A stretch of DNA of 64,000 nucleotides, taken from the NCBI RefSeq assembly GCF_001184025.1, contig NZ_BBYG01000022.1, positions 1-64,000 of the forward strand, read 5' to 3'. A program made the position numbers and the translations under genes. Source of the DNA: Streptomyces maremycinicus. Its GTDB lineage: Bacteria; Actinomycetota; Actinomycetes; Streptomycetales; Streptomycetaceae. The notes beneath the pieces were generated by a model, which did not search any database, was not told the origin of the DNA, and saw only the letters and a program-made list of their open reading frames with translations. Every line of letters starts with the position of its first letter. The first letter of the stretch is position 1. This document shows, piece by piece, positions 43,270-52,253 of the stretch.

Positions 43270-44423
43270 CGACGGGCTCCCCCTCCGGTCCGCAGTACCG
43301 AGGAGAGGGACGCGAGTCCGTCGGTGAGGTCCTTCTCGCCGCCGCCGAAGCCCAGCCGGACGGTGCCTTCGCGGCCGAACGCGGTACCGGGAACCAGCAG
43401 CGTCCCGTCCAGGTCCAGGAGTTCGAGGCAGAACCGCTCCGAATCCGTGACGCCGGGCAGTTCCAGCAGGCAGCAGACGCCGCCCTGCGGCGGCTTCCAG
43501 GCCACCAGCCCTTCGTGTTCCGCGACCCATCGCTCCAGTACGGCGAGGTTGGTACGAGCCTGTTCGCGCCGCGGCTCGATGAGGGCGTCCGCCGACCGCA
43601 TGGCCGCTGTGGCGATCGCCTCCACGATCGGAGACAGGAAGAGGGTGCTGCGGTCACGCAGGGCGAAACTGCGCTCGATCAGCTCGGGTGGGGCGGTGCA
43701 CCACCCCACCCGCAGGCCGGGCAGCCCGAAGGCCTTGGAGAAGGTGCCGTAGCTGATGGTGTCGGGATGCTCCAGACCCGGGTCCGGCAGGACCGGGCCG
43801 CTCCAGGACATCTCCGCGGTCGCGGCGTCCCAGACCAGAACCGCCCCCACCTCCCGCACCCGGTCGAGGAGCCGCCGGTACGCGGTCGCGGTCAGCGTCG
43901 TGCCGGTGGGGTTGTGCGGGAAGTTGACGATGACGGCCCGGGTGTCCGGTGGGATCGCCCGGTCCATGGCCTCGGGATCGGTGCCGGCGGCGGTGAAGTG
44001 GTCCAGGGGCAGGGGGCGCAGCCGGCAGCCGGCCAGTTGGGGATAGTGGACGAGCGCGTGGTAGAGCATATCCGGCATCACCACGAGATCGCCCTGCCGC
44101 AACAGCGTCGCCAGGGTGAGGGCGATCGCCTCACTGGAGCCGTGGGTGACCATGACCCGTTCGGCCCGGCCCGGCAGGTAGCGGTCGGCGATGGCCTGGC
44201 GCAGTGCGGGCGAGCCCTGCGAGGTGCTGTCGTCCACCGGTATCCCGTCCAGGTCCGTTGCGCCGAGACCGGTCAGCCGACGCGTTTCGGCGTACGTGTA
44301 GGGAAGCACTCCGCTGGAGCTGATGTCCCGTTCCGCTCGGTCGAGATGGCGCCGGTACCACTGTTCGAGCACCGGTGGTTCCTCGGACAATGCCGAATTG
44401 GAATACATTCGAGTCTGCGACAC
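43266..44423 (-). CDS. PLP-dependent enzyme, VioD/OrfR (capreomycidine synthase) type
   Basis: About 385 residues. GTG 44423 has GAGG at proper spacing; ATG 44408 is an alternative. Hallmarks shared with capreomycidine synthase are the N-terminal ERDISSSGVLPYTYAETRRL, VTHGSSEAIALTLATLLR, VIVNFPHNPTGTTL and SYGTFSKAFGLPGLRVGWC, where the Lys binds PLP. The arginine oxidase MppP, a related fold, lacks these blocks. VioD cyclises 3-hydroxyarginine to the six-membered guanidino amino acid capreomycidine. Its partner oxygenase lies two genes downstream. Stop overlaps the A-PCP start (ATGA). Confidence 0.9.
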   Translation of the reverse strand: MSQTRMYSNSALSEEPPVLEQWYRRHLDRAERDISSSGVLPYTYAETRRLTGLGATDLDGIPVDDSTSQGSPALRQAIADRYLPGRAERVMVTHGSSEAIALTLATLLRQGDLVVMPDMLYHALVHYPQLAGCRLRPLPLDHFTAAGTDPEAMDRAIPPDTRAVIVNFPHNPTGTTLTATAYRRLLDRVREVGAVLVWDAATAEMSWSGPVLPDPGLEHPDTISYGTFSKAFGLPGLRVGWCTAPPELIERSFALRDRSTLFLSPIVEAIATAAMRSADALIEPRREQARTNLAVLERWVAEHEGLVAWKPPQGGVCCLLELPGVTDSERFCLELLDLDGTLLVPGTAFGREGTVRLGFGGGEKDLTDGLASLSSVLRTGGGARR

Positions 44424-44897
44424 AACGAAAACCTCGGGGTATAAGGCTTTGGAGGAATGCAGGAATGGGTGAATCGCAAGTCCGGTGTGCGTGCACGTGA
44501 TAAGTTCGCCGGAGGGAATCGGCGTGGACCGGGGCAAGTCGACCGGATTGATTAGATCCGTAACCGCACGACCGGCGCAAGTAACGTGAGTACGTGACAT
44601 GACGGGCGCCGCCCCGCGTTGTCGCTGGTCGAGCCGCTGGAGCTGCCCTGATGGCGGCGCCGGCCTCGGATCCGGCGACGGGAAAGTCCGTTCGGACGGA
44701 GCGCCGCTCACTTCCTTTGCGCGTGATGACCGATCGCCTTCCGCATGGCACTATTGCCGTCGCGTGCCCGAGGATTCCGCCCGGCGGCGTTCTTCGGCCG
44801 GGAAATTCCGGCAGTTCTCTCCGCGGTGGTTTCCTGCTCGTACCGGTGTCAGCCACTGCCGCACGCCTGTCACCGAGAACGGACGGAAGGAGCTCGT
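44424..44897. promoter_or_regulatory. divergent intergenic region, capreomycidine operon and phosphotransferase
   Basis: 474 bp with no supported gene. It separates the minus-strand VioD-like operon from the plus-strand phosphotransferase and must carry both promoters. Around 44578-44600 there are spaced ACGTGA elements (AACGTGAGTACGTGACATGA) that could be a direct-repeat regulator site; this is only suggestive. Confidence 0.4.
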
Positions 44898-45830
44898 ATG
44901 GGACTCGCCGAGAGTGAGGTCCGGGGCCGCGCGCTGGAGTTGGCCGCGTCCCGCGGCCTGGGACTGAAGCCGGGAACCGCGGTCGTGAACGACGAGGGCT
45001 GGGACTTCTGGGTCGTGGAGGTCCAGGACCCGGACGGGTCCGACTGGATACTCCGGCTGCCTCGCCGGGACCGGAGCGCCGACGGGATCGCCGCCGAGGC
45101 GGCTGTGCTCTCCGTGGTCCGTCCTGTCCTGCCGGTGGCCGTCCCGGTCTGGGAACACAGCGATCGCTCACTGGTGGTGTACCGCAGGCTGCCCGGGGCG
45201 CCGGCCGGAGCGGAGGACCCGAACAGCCTCCGGTACCACTGGCACACCGGGGCAGGCGACAGCCCGCCCGGTGCGCGGTACGCGGTATCGCTCGCCGGGG
45301 CTCTCGCCCGCCTGCACGGGGTGGCCGCCCGTACGGCCGTCGAGGCGGGGGTGCCCTTCCGTCACCTGGCGGACGTCCGCCAGGAGATGGAGCGCACTCT
45401 CGCCGACGCCCGTACGGCCGTCCCGCTTCCGGCGACGTGGTACGCGCACTGGTGCGGCTGGCTGGACGACGACCGGCACTGGGCGCACTCCGCGCGACTG
45501 ACACACGGAGACATGCATCCCGCCCACACGCTGGTCGGGCCCGGCACCGACGCGGTGACGGGGATCCTCGACTGGACGAACGCCTCCTTCGACGATCCTG
45601 CCGCGGACTTCGTCGACCCGTATCTCGCCGGGGGCAGGCCGCTGGTCGATCCGCTGCTCCGGGCGTATCGACGGGCCGGCGGGGGAGTGCCGGAAGGGAT
45701 GCGGGACCGCATCGCCCTCCGCGCGTCGTTCCGCTGGGCGCATGTCGGACTGCTGGGAGTGCGCACCGGCCGTCCGCGGCTGACGGCGACAGCCCGGAAC
45801 CGCTTGTCCGCCGGACCGCCGCCGCTGTGA
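44898..45830 (+). CDS. APH-type antibiotic phosphotransferase (macrolide 2'-phosphotransferase-like)
   Basis: 310 residues from ATG 44898, with GGAAGGAG upstream. The kinase fold is seen from WILRLPRRDRSADGIAAEAA (the ATP-binding Lys/Arg and Glu region) to the catalytic loop RLTHGDMHPAHTLV (near residue 202) and the Mg site GILDWTNASFDDPAADF. VYRRLPGAPAGAEDP matches the macrolide phosphotransferase group. In a capreomycidine-peptide cluster, analogy with viomycin and capreomycin phosphotransferases makes product inactivation for self-resistance the likely role. A decayed second copy of part of this gene is at 53165-53383. Confidence 0.85.
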   Translation: MGLAESEVRGRALELAASRGLGLKPGTAVVNDEGWDFWVVEVQDPDGSDWILRLPRRDRSADGIAAEAAVLSVVRPVLPVAVPVWEHSDRSLVVYRRLPGAPAGAEDPNSLRYHWHTGAGDSPPGARYAVSLAGALARLHGVAARTAVEAGVPFRHLADVRQEMERTLADARTAVPLPATWYAHWCGWLDDDRHWAHSARLTHGDMHPAHTLVGPGTDAVTGILDWTNASFDDPAADFVDPYLAGGRPLVDPLLRAYRRAGGGVPEGMRDRIALRASFRWAHVGLLGVRTGRPRLTATARNRLSAGPPPL

Positions 45831-45851
45831 CGCCGGCCGTGGCGGGGGGCG

Positions 45852-45881
45852 GGCGGGCCACGACCAGGGTCGTGGCCCGCC
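45852..45881. terminator. bidirectional terminator hairpin
   Basis: GGCGGGCCACGACC is followed after two bases by its exact complement GGTCGTGGCCCGCC. It lies 22 bp after the phosphotransferase stop and 82 bp from the end of the convergent C-PCP-C gene. Confidence 0.8.
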
Positions 45882-45962
45882 GACGGTACGGGGCCGGGCC
45901 TCAACCCGGCGGCCCGGCAGGTGCCCGCGTCCCGGCGGGTGCCCGCGTCCCGGCCGGCTCGG

Positions 45963-48899
45963 TCACAGGTCGTCGGCCGGGAGAGGCTCCAACGGTGTAC
46001 CGACCGCGGCGAGCACCGCGCGCACCGTCTCGTGGTCCAGCAGCGAGCGGCGGTAGACCGCGGAGCAGGCCAGTTCCGAGCCGGTGTCGGTGACCCAGAC
46101 ACTGAGATCGAACATGGCGGAGGTGAGGTCGGGCACCCGCGGGGTTGCGGAGGCGCCGTCGAGCGTGAAGTGGTTCGGCTCGTTGCCCGCGATGAAGAGG
46201 GAGCGGCGCTTCTTCGGATACTGCTCGCCCGTCGGGTCGACCTCGCGCACCTCGTCGAGCACCGTGGCGAAGGGCAGCCCCTGATGCTGGAGGGTCCAGA
46301 GCATCGCGTTACGGACCGCCTTGAGCGTGCTCGGCGTGTCCGCGCCGCGCGGTGAGTCGACCAGCACCGGCAGCAGGTTAACGAAGTTGCCGACGGTGCC
46401 CGCGGCCTCCGGCACGAAACGTCCGGGGAAGGGGCAGAAGAAGGCGAGCTCGTCATTGAGCAGGGCGGGCCGCAGGGCGCGCAGGATCTTCGTGGTGGCG
46501 ACCATGAATCCGGTCACCCGGTGCTGCCGTACCTCCGCCAGATGTTGCCGGTACTCCTCGCCGCGCAGCGTGACCTGGACGGTGCCCCCGTGGGGCGGGC
46601 ACTGCGACCACGGTGTCGCGTCGTTGACGAACATCTCCGGCACACCTCGCGGGAGGCGGGCGCGCCAGGCCGCGCGCAGCGCCTGGGCACCCGCGCCTTC
46701 GAGCACGTGGCGTTCCGCGACGGCGATCTCCGCGAGGTCGGGACGAGTGTGCCCGGTCCGGAAACCCTGTTCGTCGTCCGTCGCGTAGGCGTCGCTCACG
46801 TCGTTGAGGAAGCGGTTGAAGGACAGGCCGTCGCACACCGAGTGGTCGACCCTGATCACGAGCGCGAAGCCGGCTGCGGGCCCGTGCACACAGGCCACGT
46901 GGAGCGCTCGGCCCTCACGCACGTCCAGGTCGCGCACGATCTCCTCACCGGCGATCTTGTCCGCGGTGCGGCGTACCGCCTCCCAGTCGTCCGACGCCGA
47001 CCGCACCAGTTCCACCAGCCCGGGACGGGGCGGACGGGTCCGGTACAGCGGGCCGTGCGACGCGTCGATGCGGTACTCGGCCGTCAGCGCGGGATTCACC
47101 GCCGCGGCCCAGCGCACCGCGCGGTCCAGCCGGGCCCGATCGACACGGAGGCCGGGGAACTCGAAGACCTTGCAGATGATGCTCTCCGCGGGGATGACGC
47201 CGTCCGGCCGCTGCTCCCGGCTCAGTCCCAGGGCCATCCGGTGCGGCAAGGGCCGCCACTGCGCATCGGCGTCCTCCGCAGGGGCCGGCCCCGCCTCGGG
47301 CCCACTGCCGGCGGACTCGCCCCGGGGGGCACTGAGCACCTGCTCGGCGAAATCCGACAGCCGCGGGTGGTCGAACAGCGTGCGAAGGGACACCTCGACG
47401 CCGAAACGGGCGCCCACGGCCTCGACCAGTGCCTCCGCCAGCAGCGAATGCCCGCCGAGTTCGAAGAACGAGTCCTGCCAGTCGATGTCGGGCACGCCCA
47501 GCACCTTCTGCCAGACCTCGATCATCCCCGTCCGCTCAACGGCGGCACCGGGCTCGGCTTCCGGCCGCCGTTCCGGCCGCAGCTCAGCCGCCGGGGCGGC
47601 GGACGGGGCGATCGGGGCGCCGACGGTCGCGCCAGGACGGTCCGCGATGGCGGCGAGCACGTCCAGGTAGTCCGAGGCCATGGCCTGCACCTGGGCGGGC
47701 CCGAAGACGCCCCCCGGATCCTTCCACAGCACGTGGGTGCCGGAGTTGTCCTCCCGCACCATGACGGCGAGCTGGAACCCGGCGTTGCTCTCCACGTCGA
47801 GCAGCCGCAGCACGGCACCGTCGAACTCCAGATGCTGCAGATCCGTGCCAGGGCGCAGTCCCGCATGCCAGTACTGGAACAACGCCTGGTGGGTCCGCGC
47901 ATGGGCCTGCGGGCCGGAGAGCCCGGCAGCGCGCATGATGCTGGTCAACGGCAGCTCGCCGAACCGCAGGGCGTCCTTGACCTCCAGGCGCACCCGGGTC
48001 AGCAGGTCGCGGTACCGGTCGGAAGCGCGGATCCGGTGCCGGACAGGAAGCGGATTGACGAAATAGCCCACCTGATCGGCGAGTTCCGGGGTCGCCCTGC
48101 CGTGGAAGGGCACGAAGGCCAGGAGATCGTCGGAGCCGGAGCACCGGCGCAGCAGCGCGAAGTAGCCGGCGAGCAGGACCGTGACGTAGGAGACGCCGTG
48201 CTCCTCGGCGCACGCCCGCAACCGGGCCTCGAGGTCACGGGGCATGTCGTCGCCGAGCATCGTGTAGTGGCCCGGCCCGGTGTTCCGCCGCAGCTCGAAG
48301 TCGGGGCCGCCGTCGCCGAGGATCGCGCGCCAGTAGGCGCGGTGCGGCTGTCCCGTGTCCCCGTCGGCGAGTTCCCTGGAGCGTTCGGCGTGGTGGCGCG
48401 CCGCCGAGAGATCGGCCGCCGTCCCGTTAGCGGCCGGTCCCTCGCCGTACGCGGCGCGCAGCGCGTCCATCATGATCAGCACGGCCGCGCCGTCGTTGAC
48501 GAGGTGGTGCGCCGCCACCAGCAGGGTCTGCGAGTCACCGCGGCGCAGGACGTCGATCCGCAGCAGCGGGCCGTTGCGCAGGTCGAAGGGCTGCTGCCAC
48601 AGCCTCCGCAGCGCCTCGTCCCGGCTGCCGGCCTGTTCGGTCTCGCGCACCGGTATCGCGGGAGCGTCCGACCAGTCCAGCGCGGGGCCGTCCGGGGTGG
48701 TGACGACCCGTCCGCACAGCTGCGGATACCTGGAGGCGAGGGCCTCCACGGCTCGGCGCAGCCGGGGCAGGTCGAGGTGCCCATCCACCTCGAACGGGAG
48801 CGGGATGATGTTCGACCGCTGCTCGGGGTCGCGCTGCCACGCGACCCACATCGCCTCCTGGTTGACGGAAAGCGGAAGGCGCTCGGTCTCGTCGGTCAT
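45963..48899 (-). CDS. NRPS protein, C-PCP-C without adenylation domain
   Basis: 978 residues. The first condensation domain (about 1-440) has the canonical LVAAHHLVNDGAAVLIMM. A PCP follows at WQDSFFELGGHSLLAEALVE (about 490-505). The second condensation domain (about 550-970) has VIRVDHSVCDGLSFNRFLND, a DHxxxDG form keeping the catalytic second His. No A domain is present, so the carrier must be charged in trans, most simply by the stand-alone A protein whose gene overlaps this start (ATGA). The order suggests two successive condensations around one residue, with donors or acceptors coming from the A-PCP, free PCP or a soluble amine. Confidence 0.92.
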   Translation of the reverse strand: MTDETERLPLSVNQEAMWVAWQRDPEQRSNIIPLPFEVDGHLDLPRLRRAVEALASRYPQLCGRVVTTPDGPALDWSDAPAIPVRETEQAGSRDEALRRLWQQPFDLRNGPLLRIDVLRRGDSQTLLVAAHHLVNDGAAVLIMMDALRAAYGEGPAANGTAADLSAARHHAERSRELADGDTGQPHRAYWRAILGDGGPDFELRRNTGPGHYTMLGDDMPRDLEARLRACAEEHGVSYVTVLLAGYFALLRRCSGSDDLLAFVPFHGRATPELADQVGYFVNPLPVRHRIRASDRYRDLLTRVRLEVKDALRFGELPLTSIMRAAGLSGPQAHARTHQALFQYWHAGLRPGTDLQHLEFDGAVLRLLDVESNAGFQLAVMVREDNSGTHVLWKDPGGVFGPAQVQAMASDYLDVLAAIADRPGATVGAPIAPSAAPAAELRPERRPEAEPGAAVERTGMIEVWQKVLGVPDIDWQDSFFELGGHSLLAEALVEAVGARFGVEVSLRTLFDHPRLSDFAEQVLSAPRGESAGSGPEAGPAPAEDADAQWRPLPHRMALGLSREQRPDGVIPAESIICKVFEFPGLRVDRARLDRAVRWAAAVNPALTAEYRIDASHGPLYRTRPPRPGLVELVRSASDDWEAVRRTADKIAGEEIVRDLDVREGRALHVACVHGPAAGFALVIRVDHSVCDGLSFNRFLNDVSDAYATDDEQGFRTGHTRPDLAEIAVAERHVLEGAGAQALRAAWRARLPRGVPEMFVNDATPWSQCPPHGGTVQVTLRGEEYRQHLAEVRQHRVTGFMVATTKILRALRPALLNDELAFFCPFPGRFVPEAAGTVGNFVNLLPVLVDSPRGADTPSTLKAVRNAMLWTLQHQGLPFATVLDEVREVDPTGEQYPKKRRSLFIAGNEPNHFTLDGASATPRVPDLTSAMFDLSVWVTDTGSELACSAVYRRSLLDHETVRAVLAAVGTPLEPLPADDL

Positions 48900-50425
48900 G
48901 CGAACCTGCTTTCGGTGAGGTCCTCACTCAGCGCCCTGCGATCGCTCTTGCCCGACGCGGTACGGGGAAGGTCGGTCATGCGGACGAACGCGCCGGGCAC
49001 GAGATGGGCGGGCATCTCGGCCGCGACGAGTTCGCGCAGCCGCTCGGGGGTGAGTCCGGACTCGGTGGTGTAGTGCGTGGTGAGCATCGGTTCGCCGCGG
49101 CGGCTGCTGCCCGCCGTGACGACGGCGTCGAGCACTCCGGGTATGCCCCGCACCACCACCTCGATCTCCCCCGGTTCGATGCGGAAGCCGTTGATCTTGA
49201 CCTGATGGTCGGCCCGGCCGACGAAGTGGTACGTCTCCTCCGCGGCGCGCAGGGCGAGGTCACCGCTGCGGTAGAACAGGCGGGGCGGCCCGTCCCCGAC
49301 CTCCAGCATCCGGAAGCGTTCCGCAGTGAGGTCGGGCCGGTTGACATAGCCCACCGCGACCCCGACGCCCGCGACCCAGATCTCGCCGGTCTCCCCGAGC
49401 GCGACGGGTACGCCCTCGTCGTCGAGCACCGCGATCTCCCATCCGGGGATCGGGCGGCCCAGTTCGGCGGCGAACGCCCGGTCGTCCCCGGATGCGTCGA
49501 GCTCGGCGTCGCTGAAGGTCCGGGTGCTGGCGTAGACGGTGATCTCGGTGATGCCGTACGTGTTCATGAACTCGCAGTGGCTTCCGGCGGTCTCGCGCCA
49601 GATCCTGACATCGGCCACGTCGACCGCCTCGCCACCGAAGACGACGCGCCGCAGCGTGCTCGGCCAGCGCCCGGACGCGCGCACCTGGGCGGCCAGGTAG
49701 CGGAACACCGTGGGCACCACGCTCATGACCGTCACGCGGTGACGCGTCAGCAGGTCGATCGTGGCCCGCGGCGAGCGCACCACCTCGGTGGGCACCACCA
49801 CCAGTGTGGCGCCGCTGGCCAGCGCGCCCCACATCTCCCAGACGGAGACGTCGAAGCAGTAGGAGTGCAGGAGCGTCCAGACGTCCTCGGTGCCGAAGTC
49901 GTACCCGTCCAGCACGCCGCCGACCAGCGCCGCGACCGACCGGCGGCGTACCGCCACACCCTTGGGCCTGCCGGTCGAGCCCGAGGTGTAGATGATGTAC
50001 GCGGTGGAGTCCGGGGACGGCTCCGGAAGCCCCTCCCGCGGCCGCGCCGCGGCCTCCCGGTCGTACGCGTCGATGCGCAGCACGTCGGTCCCGGCCAACA
50101 CCGCAGGCAGGGCACGGTCCGAGACGACGGCGGCGAGACCGCTGTCCCGGGCCATGAAGTCCAGCCGGGACTCCGGGTAGACCGGGTCGAGCGGCACATA
50201 GGTGTATCCGGCCGCGGCGACCCCGAGCACCGCGGTCACCAGGTCGACCGTGCGCCCGCAGTAGAGCCCGATCCGCACGTCGTCGTCGCCGAAGCGCTCG
50301 CGCAGTGAAGCGGCGAGCGCTTCGGCACGGTCGGCCAGCTCGGCGTAGCTCAAGGTTCGTTGCTCGTCGCGGACGGCGGGGTGCGTACCGCGCTTGGTCG
50401 CTTGGTCACGAAAGAGGGAGTACAT
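48896..50425 (-). CDS. stand-alone NRPS adenylation domain
   Basis: 509 residues from ATG 50425. Complete A-domain motifs: LSYAELADRAEALA, AYIIYTSGSTGRPKGVAVRR, CFDVSVWEMWGALASGA, NTYGITEITVYAS, LFYRSGDLALR, FVGRADHQVKINGFRIEPGE and RTASGKSDRRAL with the catalytic Lys. Pocket residues read by eye are Asp235, Val236, Trp239, Ser278, Val299, Gly301, Thr322, Val330, Tyr331, Lys517. This begins like serine-type codes, but I would not fix the substrate. It likely loads the PCP of the co-translated C-PCP-C protein in trans. Confidence 0.92.
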   Translation of the reverse strand: MYSLFRDQATKRGTHPAVRDEQRTLSYAELADRAEALAASLRERFGDDDVRIGLYCGRTVDLVTAVLGVAAAGYTYVPLDPVYPESRLDFMARDSGLAAVVSDRALPAVLAGTDVLRIDAYDREAAARPREGLPEPSPDSTAYIIYTSGSTGRPKGVAVRRRSVAALVGGVLDGYDFGTEDVWTLLHSYCFDVSVWEMWGALASGATLVVVPTEVVRSPRATIDLLTRHRVTVMSVVPTVFRYLAAQVRASGRWPSTLRRVVFGGEAVDVADVRIWRETAGSHCEFMNTYGITEITVYASTRTFSDAELDASGDDRAFAAELGRPIPGWEIAVLDDEGVPVALGETGEIWVAGVGVAVGYVNRPDLTAERFRMLEVGDGPPRLFYRSGDLALRAAEETYHFVGRADHQVKINGFRIEPGEIEVVVRGIPGVLDAVVTAGSSRRGEPMLTTHYTTESGLTPERLRELVAAEMPAHLVPGAFVRMTDLPRTASGKSDRRALSEDLTESRFA

Positions 50426-50451
50426 CGCGCATCCATTCGTCTCGTCGCGGT

Positions 50452-52251
50452 TCACAGGCGCAGGTGCACACGGAGGCGGCGCAGCCACGCGTCGAGGTTC
50501 AGGGCGAATTCGACGTCCGCGCGGCCGAACCAGCCGCCGCGGTCGAGCAGGTCGGGATCGGCGGCGATCCGGCGCGCCGCGGCGATGTCGAGCAAGGGCC
50601 GCACGGGAGCGTCCGAGTCGTCGAGCAGGCCGCGCAGCCGTGCCGCCAGCGCGGCCTTGTACCGCGACGCGTAGGTAATCGGATAGGGCACCTTGGGCCG
50701 GGAGAGCACCGATTCCGGTACGAGGTCCCGCGCGAGGGTACGCAGCAGGCTCTTGCCCCGCCCGTCGTACCACTTCATCTCGACGGGCACGTTGTAGAGG
50801 TAGGAGAAGAGCCGGTGGTCGCTGAACGGGTAGCGCAGTTGCAGCCCGGCGGCGGCGGCGAGGCGCTCGGAGTGGTTGATGGCCTGGTCGAGCATGCGGG
50901 TGACGGTGAGGTAGTCGTACTGCCGTCCCAGGCGGTTGAGCTGGGGGTCGCTGGGCAGACAGGGCACCTCGTCGAGTGCCTCGCGGAATCTGAGGGCGAG
51001 ATAGGCCTCCGAGCCGATCTCGGCCAGCAGCTTCGGATCGAACAGCCCGGTGCCGAGTCCACTGCGCGCGCCCCATTTCCACGCCTTCTCGACCCACGGG
51101 AAGGTGCTCAGCTCGTATCCGTCCTTGATCCGGCCACCGAGACTGCCGAAGACGGTGTCGGCCGCCTCACCGCTGAGCGCCACCGCGGTGTGCTCGGCGA
51201 CGCGCCTGCTGAACAGGTAGGGGGTGATGTTCTTGTCACCGAACGGGCACGGGTAGTCCTTCGCCGCCAGCACCGCGGCCAGCACGACCGGGTCCGAGAG
51301 CTCCTGGGGACGGACGAGGACCTCACGGTGCTCGGTGTCCCACATCCGGGCCACGGCCTGGGAGTAGGGACGGTCGGGTACCGCCGCCGCCCCGTCGCCG
51401 AAGGCCACGGTGAACGTGCGTGGCGACCGGGCGGTCAGCCTCGTGGCCCAGCCCGTCAGCGCGCTTGAATCGAGGCCGCCGGAGAGGAGTATCGCCGGGT
51501 GGATGCCGCGCAGATCACGGGTGACGGCGTCCTCCACCAGTTCCCGTACGCGCGCCAGGGTGGCGTCGAGATCGTCTTCGTGGGGGCGGGCCTCCAGCGT
51601 CCAGTAGCGGCGCACCTCCTCGTGCGCTCCGGAGAGCACGACGACGCAGCCGGCCGGGACCTCCCGCACTCCGCGCAGGGCCGATCGTCCGGGGGGACGG
51701 ATCTGCGTGATCGCAGCGCACAGGCCCTCGGCGTCCATCTCGGCCCGGAGCAGCGGATGGGCGACCATCGCGGCGAGGTCCGAGGAGAACAAAGTGCCGT
51801 CGTCGGCGCGCGCGTAGTGCAGCGGCGTGATGCCGATGCGGTCGCGGCCGAGGACGAGCCGCCGGGCGCGCGCGTCCCAGACGGCGAACGCGAAGTTGCC
51901 CTCGAGACGCTCCGCCACGGCAGTGCCCCAGGCCAGGTATCCGCGCAGCAGCACGTCGGCCGGTCCCGCACCGCGCTCCGCACCGAGGGCGCCGGCCAGG
52001 TCCTCGGTGTTCTGGAGGTAGCCGTCGAGGACCGCGACCGCGATGGTGCGGTCGTCCTCCCGGAACTCGGCGAGTCCGGTGCCTTCGGAAGACGTCGGGT
52101 CGGCGCGATGGGCGAGCATCGCCTCCCGGTCCGACCACAGCGAGGCGGCGCCCCGCGCGCGGGGGGTGAGGTATGCGATCAGCTGAGCGACGGTGGCGTC
52201 GGCCTCGCGCACATCGCGCGCCGGGTCCGTCCAGCCGGTGATGGCGCCCAT
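50452..52251 (-). CDS. asparagine-synthetase-like amide ligase lacking the glutaminase Cys
   Basis: 599 residues. The N-terminus reads MGAITGWTDPARD where glutamine-dependent enzymes have MCGITGW; the catalytic Cys that follows Met is absent. The Ntn-like domain is otherwise kept (GRDRIGITPLHYA). The synthetase domain has the PPi loop LLSGGLDSSALTGWA and a modified LSGEAADTVFGSLGG. As in beta-lactam synthetase and some macrolactam-forming relatives, loss of Cys suggests an intramolecular or substrate amine rather than glutamine ammonia as nucleophile. It lies between the A-domain gene and the SAM hydrolase (2-bp gap), so it probably closes an amide or lactam on the NRPS product. Confidence 0.9.
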   Translation of the reverse strand: MGAITGWTDPARDVREADATVAQLIAYLTPRARGAASLWSDREAMLAHRADPTSSEGTGLAEFREDDRTIAVAVLDGYLQNTEDLAGALGAERGAGPADVLLRGYLAWGTAVAERLEGNFAFAVWDARARRLVLGRDRIGITPLHYARADDGTLFSSDLAAMVAHPLLRAEMDAEGLCAAITQIRPPGRSALRGVREVPAGCVVVLSGAHEEVRRYWTLEARPHEDDLDATLARVRELVEDAVTRDLRGIHPAILLSGGLDSSALTGWATRLTARSPRTFTVAFGDGAAAVPDRPYSQAVARMWDTEHREVLVRPQELSDPVVLAAVLAAKDYPCPFGDKNITPYLFSRRVAEHTAVALSGEAADTVFGSLGGRIKDGYELSTFPWVEKAWKWGARSGLGTGLFDPKLLAEIGSEAYLALRFREALDEVPCLPSDPQLNRLGRQYDYLTVTRMLDQAINHSERLAAAAGLQLRYPFSDHRLFSYLYNVPVEMKWYDGRGKSLLRTLARDLVPESVLSRPKVPYPITYASRYKAALAARLRGLLDDSDAPVRPLLDIAAARRIAADPDLLDRGGWFGRADVEFALNLDAWLRRLRVHLRL

Positions 52252-52253
52252 GG

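Noticed and set aside
43266..44423. MppP-type arginine oxidase (enduracididine pathway)
   Set aside because: The DISSSGV-PYTYAE and SKAFGLPGLRVGW blocks are those of capreomycidine synthase; MppP differs throughout these regions.
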